This document shows positions 31,069-34,983 of a stretch of DNA of 34,983 bases, piece after piece. The notes below the pieces were generated by a model that saw nothing but the letters and a program-made list of their open reading frames with translations, was not told where the DNA came from and did no database searches. Numbering within the stretch: the first letter of the stretch is position 1; every line of letters starts with the position of its first letter. Position numbers and translations under genes: made by a program. The DNA is taken from the IMG/VR virus record IMGVR_UViG_3300020196_000131, positions 1 through 34,983 of that record. One strand, given 5' to 3'. Origin of the DNA: a virus.

Positions 31069-32919
31069 TTATCTTCTACCATCGGGTCTAGCATCCAGCC
31101 TCGGCGCTCCCAGTTGCCACTGAACATTTAACTCATCAGACTGTATCTTGAACGCCATCTGGCGGGCACGGGCACGGATAAATACCTGCTCTGTGTACTG
31201 TTCCACTGGGACGGTTGTAGACCGGTCAACGTCAGGCTCATTGGTCGTGATGTAGTTAGAACCGGGGAAGTTACGAGGACGCATGGTCATCATTACCCTT
31301 GGAGTCGCAGCCGTCGAGCCATTAAAGTCAACGTCAGGGATAATGCGCTTAATCAGCATAAGTTGATCCCCGTCCTGAATATCAGTGTCGTTGGTCTGTA
31401 TAAACGCTGTCATCGGGCTGGTGTCGTCGTTCGTACCCTGCTCATGGTTATACAGTAAGTAACCACCAACCGCTTGAGGATACTCACGCAACGGAGAGTC
31501 AAGCCATGCAGTTCTCTCAATATTTCCGTAGTACCAGATCTTTTCAAGATAGTTATAAATAACGTACCGATCATTTGTTTCTGAATCAGCACTTGGATAG
31601 AACCACCAGACTTCATTCCAGCCTTCATTCGTACCGCAGATAATCTGTTCTACTTGGTTCAGGTTAATGTCTTGGAAAACGTAGTTACGAATGGTGCATG
31701 GGAGCGTTTCAACCCGACCAGCGTAGATATAGAACTTGTCCAGTCCCATCCAGTAGGTGACGTTATTAGCCGAGATACAGGCACGAGGACTAATAATTGA
31801 GATGTTGTCGGCATACTCTTGCAAGGAGAATACATCGGTAGTGCCTGTGAACTGGAGGGTGTATAAGTGCGAATCTGTCCAAACTAATATTTCCTGTCGG
31901 GTTGGTAGCGCCCTAACAATCCTTGATCCACGAGATATTCGTATAAACCCCGCAGAGTTTGTCGGGGACGGAGTCCAGTTTGTAGGCTCGTCTTGATTAG
32001 CCCAACGAATAAGCAATGGATCAAAAGAACCGCCACCAAAAGGAGTTGCCCCAAAACATAACAAATGCTTATCGTTTTGAGAAACAAGAATTTGCATCGC
32101 CTCATCTGGAACATCGCTGGCTCCTGCTAAAGATGACAACAAAACTGCTCGGCTGGTAAATGTGCCGTCATACTCCCAGTAATAAATAGCATCGTTTCTA
32201 ATATTTGCGACTAAATCGTTATCAAAGTTGTCCATGAACCAGTCACGCTGGAAAATAGTGATAGGCGTTAATCCGCTAGTACCCCATCCTTCGGCACCCC
32301 ATCCTCCAGTACCCCAGCCGTATCCGTAAATAGTTGTGTCTTCACCAACTGTAATTTCAAACGAAACAGTTATCCCTGTCCCGCCGCCAGAGCCTGTACT
32401 GGTTGCCGCTGTAGTTGTAGCAATTGTGAATGAGTTGTTATTTGGCGCAGTCAGAATCTCGTGGTTCCCGTTGATCTCAGAGGCAGGGATGCCATTGACC
32501 GTAGTTGAACCGGAAATCTGTACGTAGTTTCCAACAAGTGCTGTACAACCACTGATTGTAATTGTTACCCCTGTCTGCCCGTTTGTAGTACTAACGCAGT
32601 TATCTGTTGCCGAGGTTGTATATGTTGGATCAACCGGTCGAAGGGGGGTAATGTTGATTAAGTTTGTTGCAATATCAAGGTAGAGTTTGGCGCTTGTCCC
32701 CAAGGCCAAGATATTGTCAGAGGAACTCGTAATGTAGTTGTACATCTGACGGCATATACCAATCAGTGTAAACACCCCGTAGCGCAGCCAACCGCCTATT
32801 TTCTGCGGGAAGCCAGAACGGAACCGGATCTTGTCGCACTCATAAAAACCACCCTCGCCAGCGTAGTTGGTCTGGTCTCGGTTAAGCCCCGGTTTAAACT
32901 GAATACGTGAGAGCGGCAT
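31069..32919 (-). CDS. Tail-nozzle-like (beta-propeller) structural protein
   Basis: A 616-residue protein starting MPLSRIQFKPGLNRDQTNYA, continuing with GGFYECDKIRFRSGFPQKIG. This N-terminus and repeated short beta blocks (DKHLLCFGATPFGG; LPTRQEILVWTDSHLYTLQF; TYWMGLDKFYIYAGR; DRYVIYNYLEKIWYYG) fit the beta-propeller nozzle proteins of podoviruses (T7 gp12/P22 gp10-like). An inserted Ig-like block (about 100-195, VQISGSTTVNGIPASEINGN) and a WG repeat (about 199-214) interrupt it. It begins directly after the endolysin stop, with ggag inside the end of that gene. The family call is by pattern, not by a single diagnostic motif. Confidence 0.75.
   Translation of the reverse strand: MPLSRIQFKPGLNRDQTNYAGEGGFYECDKIRFRSGFPQKIGGWLRYGVFTLIGICRQMYNYITSSSDNILALGTSAKLYLDIATNLINITPLRPVDPTYTTSATDNCVSTTNGQTGVTITISGCTALVGNYVQISGSTTVNGIPASEINGNHEILTAPNNNSFTIATTTAATSTGSGGGTGITVSFEITVGEDTTIYGYGWGTGGWGAEGWGTSGLTPITIFQRDWFMDNFDNDLVANIRNDAIYYWEYDGTFTSRAVLLSSLAGASDVPDEAMQILVSQNDKHLLCFGATPFGGGSFDPLLIRWANQDEPTNWTPSPTNSAGFIRISRGSRIVRALPTRQEILVWTDSHLYTLQFTGTTDVFSLQEYADNISIISPRACISANNVTYWMGLDKFYIYAGRVETLPCTIRNYVFQDINLNQVEQIICGTNEGWNEVWWFYPSADSETNDRYVIYNYLEKIWYYGNIERTAWLDSPLREYPQAVGGYLLYNHEQGTNDDTSPMTAFIQTNDTDIQDGDQLMLIKRIIPDVDFNGSTAATPRVMMTMRPRNFPGSNYITTNEPDVDRSTTVPVEQYTEQVFIRARARQMAFKIQSDELNVQWQLGAPRLDARPDGRR
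32279..32323 (-). repeat. Three 15-base tandem repeats encoding xGWGx
   Basis: On the plus strand the units are gtaccccatccttcg, gcaccccatcctcca and gtaccccagccgtat. On the coding strand they give YGWGT, GGWGA and EGWGT inside the tail-nozzle-like protein. The repeat lies just after the inserted Ig-like segment and looks like a short aromatic-glycine loop. Confidence 0.75.
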
Positions 32920-33288
32920 TTAGTAACTCCAGACCGTTGGTCTGTTATTGTCCCAGTCGTCTAGGTGGATGAACCGCCCAGTGCCTTTTTGTTGAACCCC
33001 GATTCCTTTGAAGTTCATATCCAACGCAAGCATCAAAATTTTGTGGGCCTCGGCTCCCTGCACCGCAATATCCGCAGCCTTACCCGTAGTATGCGCTCCT
33101 GAAGAGGTTTTTTTAACCTCTATCGGATGTTGTGGGCATCGATAGCCAGATGAGATGGTGAGGGGTTTGTTATACCGAGCACGAAGAAGTTGAAGCCGAA
33201 ACATGAAGTCTGCATCCATCTCGGTTTTGCCACAGTGACTACAGGCAAACTCAGATTCCTTGAAGTTTGGGTAACGGCTCCAATCCAT
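32920..33288 (-). CDS. M15-family peptidoglycan peptidase (endolysin)
   Basis: A 122-residue Peptidase_M15A-type enzyme. Motifs are ISSGYRCPQHP (46-55), SGAHTTGKAADI with H66 and D73 as zinc ligands, and RFIHLDD with H108. These enzymes cut peptide bonds in the peptidoglycan cross-bridge or stem and serve as compact phage endolysins. There is no signal peptide, so it needs the holin encoded immediately upstream. A CSHCG motif (C16, C19) at the N-terminus is typical of this subfamily. The start overlaps the holin stop (TAATG), with aaaggg ahead. Confidence 0.93.
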   Translation of the reverse strand: MDWSRYPNFKESEFACSHCGKTEMDADFMFRLQLLRARYNKPLTISSGYRCPQHPIEVKKTSSGAHTTGKAADIAVQGAEAHKILMLALDMNFKGIGVQQKGTGRFIHLDDWDNNRPTVWSY

Positions 33289-33677
33289 TACTTAATCCCT
33301 TTCCACTTCTCTGCTGTACGCAGACCACCAAGACCTAAAAGACCAAGCAACACCGTCATCAACGTGTCCATGTCGAAGGCGACAACAATTTGCTCTTGCC
33401 CCGCACTGGCTAGGAAGAAGTTGAGAAGTGGGAACAACACAAAGTGCAAGGCAAACGCAATTCCGCATGTCCACCCCACGGCTGGTCGCCAGCCTCCTCG
33501 GAAGAGATCCATCTTGGCCTCTTCTTTATTCAACTCGATCTGGGCCATGTCCCGCTGGAAGTCCTGATCCTGCGAGGCTTTTATCAGTTCGGCCTTGGCT
33601 CTATCCCGTGCGTCTTTATCCGGGATGATCTTGTCTAAAAGCCTTCCTCCGATCTCAACGAGGGCGAGAGGTGTCAC
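33288..33677 (-). CDS. Holin of the gene-transfer-agent 3TM type
   Basis: A 129-residue membrane protein with a GTG start six bases after aggggta. A charged, helical N-terminal half (DARDRAKAELIKASQDQDFQ) leads to RGGWRPAVGWTCGIAFALHF, a hydrophobic segment at about 66-92, and a second one at about 103-122 (DTLMTVLLGLLGLGGLRTAEK). The GWRP and GLGGLRTxEKxKG motifs mark the 3TM holin family first described for gene transfer agent release. It would open the inner membrane for the M15 endolysin that follows. Confidence 0.9.
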   Translation of the reverse strand: MTPLALVEIGGRLLDKIIPDKDARDRAKAELIKASQDQDFQRDMAQIELNKEEAKMDLFRGGWRPAVGWTCGIAFALHFVLFPLLNFFLASAGQEQIVVAFDMDTLMTVLLGLLGLGGLRTAEKWKGIK

Positions 33678-33680
33678 AAC

Positions 33681-34262
33681 TTACCCCTGTTGGGCGGGTT
33701 CTTCACCCTCAACACCCTCGTCCTGAACATTTAAAGCCTCTTGAGCAGCGATTTGAGCAAGTTGTTCAGGGCTAGGAGGCCATTGGATAGAGGGAAGGTT
33801 AGCAAGTTCGTCCACCGTGGTACAGGCTTCTACTGCGGCCCTTGACTCGTCAGCAGTTGTGCGGATGCTTTGCCGCCATGTGTTCCAGTCCGGCTCGACC
33901 GTGCCTTGGGTTTCGACTGCTTTGACCACCATCCAGTCCGTGGGGAGCAGGATTGTGTAAGCGGTTTGGTTGATCTGAGCGGCCTGTTGAACCTTGAGTT
34001 GATCCAAGTCCTTGGGCGTGGCGGTGTAGTTGATGTCAACCGTGTTGGTCTGAGCGTTGTAAACCGGCTCGTCTTGGCTTACCCAGTAATACTGCTGGTT
34101 GGCTTGTGGGCCGTAGACAACATCGACCAGACCGAGTTGGTTTCTCTGCGCTTGGGTTGACTGTGCAATCCACTGGGGTGGGTACTGAACGCCGTTATAA
34201 GTCCACGACGTGCCCGCTTGCACATACATGATGATGATTCCGTTTTGAACGATTGCAAACAT
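33681..34262 (-). CDS. Tail-fibre-assembly-like protein
   Basis: A 193-residue protein. An N-terminal beta domain (VQNGIIIMYVQAGTSWTYNG, then VQYPPQWIA) is followed by a helical segment with LLPTDWMVVKAVETQGTVEP and WNTWRQSIRT, the 'L..TDW..VKA.E.g....W..WR..iR' pattern of tail-fibre assembly chaperones. The C-terminus is acidic and repetitive (EALNVQDEGVEGEEPAQQG). It sits next to the tail fibre gene, as such chaperones usually do. ATG 34262 follows aaggaa. Confidence 0.75.
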   Translation of the reverse strand: MFAIVQNGIIIMYVQAGTSWTYNGVQYPPQWIAQSTQAQRNQLGLVDVVYGPQANQQYYWVSQDEPVYNAQTNTVDINYTATPKDLDQLKVQQAAQINQTAYTILLPTDWMVVKAVETQGTVEPDWNTWRQSIRTTADESRAAVEACTTVDELANLPSIQWPPSPEQLAQIAAQEALNVQDEGVEGEEPAQQG

Positions 34263-34285
34263 GATTAGTTCCTTGTGTTAAATGC

Positions 34286-34983
34286 TCATCGGGCGAGGGA
34301 ATATTTGAAGGGGTTTTCAGCAAAACAGGCGTACACAAAAGTTCCGCCATTAGCGTTATAGTCTGCGTCTGTTCTGCGGAGTTTGAAGCCGTTTGAAAGA
34401 ATATCTACTGACCGAGTACCACCAGTATCTTCTGCGCCAGAACCATCCGCATACAGCCAATTAAAGACCACATTGCTAGTTCCCCTAGCCGTGTCATAGA
34501 GCCACCAGTTACTCGTTGAATCAGTGCGCTTAATCATGAGCCATCTGGGGCGAAAGTTCGTAAAAATGAACGGCCCGTCCGCACTTCCATTGCCCGTGTA
34601 ACTCCCGAAGGCAGAATACCCAGCGACAGGGGCGAAGCAGTACATGACATAAGTCCGTGTATTGCTATTAACCGAAGAATCCGTACCCAAAGACACCACA
34701 GTAGACGATGGACTTGAAGGCCAAAATCCAGATGAAGCCTGTGCCGCTGTAGTGTTTAATGTAAGTGTTTGACCGCTGGTAAGAGATGTGTGCCATACAC
34801 GCCAGTTATCGGAGTTGCTTCTTGTTTTGATAATCACCATGCCGGGAGCAACACCCAACCCATGCCCCACTGTCTGGCTACTAGAGCCGTTGCCTGTGTA
34901 GGTTGCAATGCTAAACCCACTGGTCGTATTCACAGACACAGTGCTAGTGATTGACCCTGCAGTGTTGCTAGACCCTGCTCCCC
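34286..34983 (-). CDS. C-terminal part of a tail fibre protein (cut by window edge)
   Basis: The frame is open to the right edge of the window, so the gene starts outside. The visible 232 codons hold two related beta modules: YTGNGSSSQTVGHGLGVAPG ... VIIKTRSNSDNWRVWHTSL, and GSYTGNGSADGPFIFTNFRP ... LMIKRTDSTSNWWLYDTARG. The end DILSNGFKLRRTDADYNANG ... AENPFKYSLAR is a familiar C-terminal domain of phage tail fibres (DUF7483-like, from memory). The apparent GTG at 34939 is not a credible start because the similar low-complexity coding sequence continues upstream. It is likely a host-receptor-binding fibre. Confidence 0.85.
   Translation of the reverse strand, partial: GAGSSNTAGSITSTVSVNTTSGFSIATYTGNGSSSQTVGHGLGVAPGMVIIKTRSNSDNWRVWHTSLTSGQTLTLNTTAAQASSGFWPSSPSSTVVSLGTDSSVNSNTRTYVMYCFAPVAGYSAFGSYTGNGSADGPFIFTNFRPRWLMIKRTDSTSNWWLYDTARGTSNVVFNWLYADGSGAEDTGGTRSVDILSNGFKLRRTDADYNANGGTFVYACFAENPFKYSLAR

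Noticed and set aside
1-34983. Prophage attachment site, integrase or CI-type repressor
   Set aside because: None was seen. The small HTH protein at 15250 is not enough to claim lysogeny.

Overview
The window is part of the genome of a tailed, double-stranded DNA phage, probably podovirus-like, of a kind mostly known from aquatic metagenomes. The type comes from its gene content: a phage family A DNA polymerase, a primase-helicase, a holin/endolysin pair, a tail-nozzle-like protein, tail fibre genes and a 2599-residue inner-virion-type protein. A Gram-negative, probably proteobacterial, host is inferred from the gene-transfer-agent-type holin, the small M15 endolysin and the NinX-family protein. 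No terminase, portal, major capsid, integrase, tRNA or CRISPR array is visible; the virion-assembly genes presumably lie outside the window.

Layout. Bases 1-18608 are read rightwards (early/replication genes) and 18678-34983 leftwards (late genes). The two blocks converge on a hairpin at 18654-18678. The rightward half appears to be three transcription units. Unit 1 (to 6606) has small accessory genes, then a MoxR-type AAA+ ATPase, a VWA/metallopeptidase-like partner, a 59-residue ribbon-helix-helix-like protein and a possibly DUF3150-related protein, and ends at a strong terminator (6635-6672). Unit 2 (promoter near 6684) has a VRR-NUC nuclease, DNA polymerase A, an AT-rich lysine-rich gene, a Cas4-like nuclease, a string of tiny overlapping genes, an HNH-like protein and an SNF2-type helicase. 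Unit 3 (promoter near 13928, whose -35 box contains the helicase stop codon) has a coiled-coil protein, an ssDNA-binding-like protein, a small HTH protein, a structured RNA/terminator-like element, the primase-helicase and one small conserved gene.

The leftward half, in transcription order from the right edge: a cut-off tail fibre, a tail-fibre-assembly-like protein, a GTG-started holin, an M15 endolysin, a tail-nozzle-like protein, a C1q-like virion protein, three glycine/alanine-rich inner-virion-type proteins and the giant polyvalent protein with two zincin-like metalloprotease modules. Start and stop codons touch or nearly touch almost throughout, so both halves look like tightly coupled operons.

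Working together, unit 2 and 3 products make a self-contained replication machine (AEP-type primase/DUF927 helicase, PolA, ssDNA-binding protein, SNF2 translocase, two PD-(D/E)XK nucleases). The AAA+/VWA block is an accessory remodelling module of unknown target. The late operon supplies host recognition, lysis and genome-delivery proteins. The most interesting points are the AAA+/VWA/RHH block, the duplicated zincin modules in the giant protein, the leucine at the 762-equivalent position plus HDA motif C in PolA, recurring gene-junction sequences in which the ribosome-binding site also encodes the upstream C-terminus, and the branched RNA element at 15497-15561.
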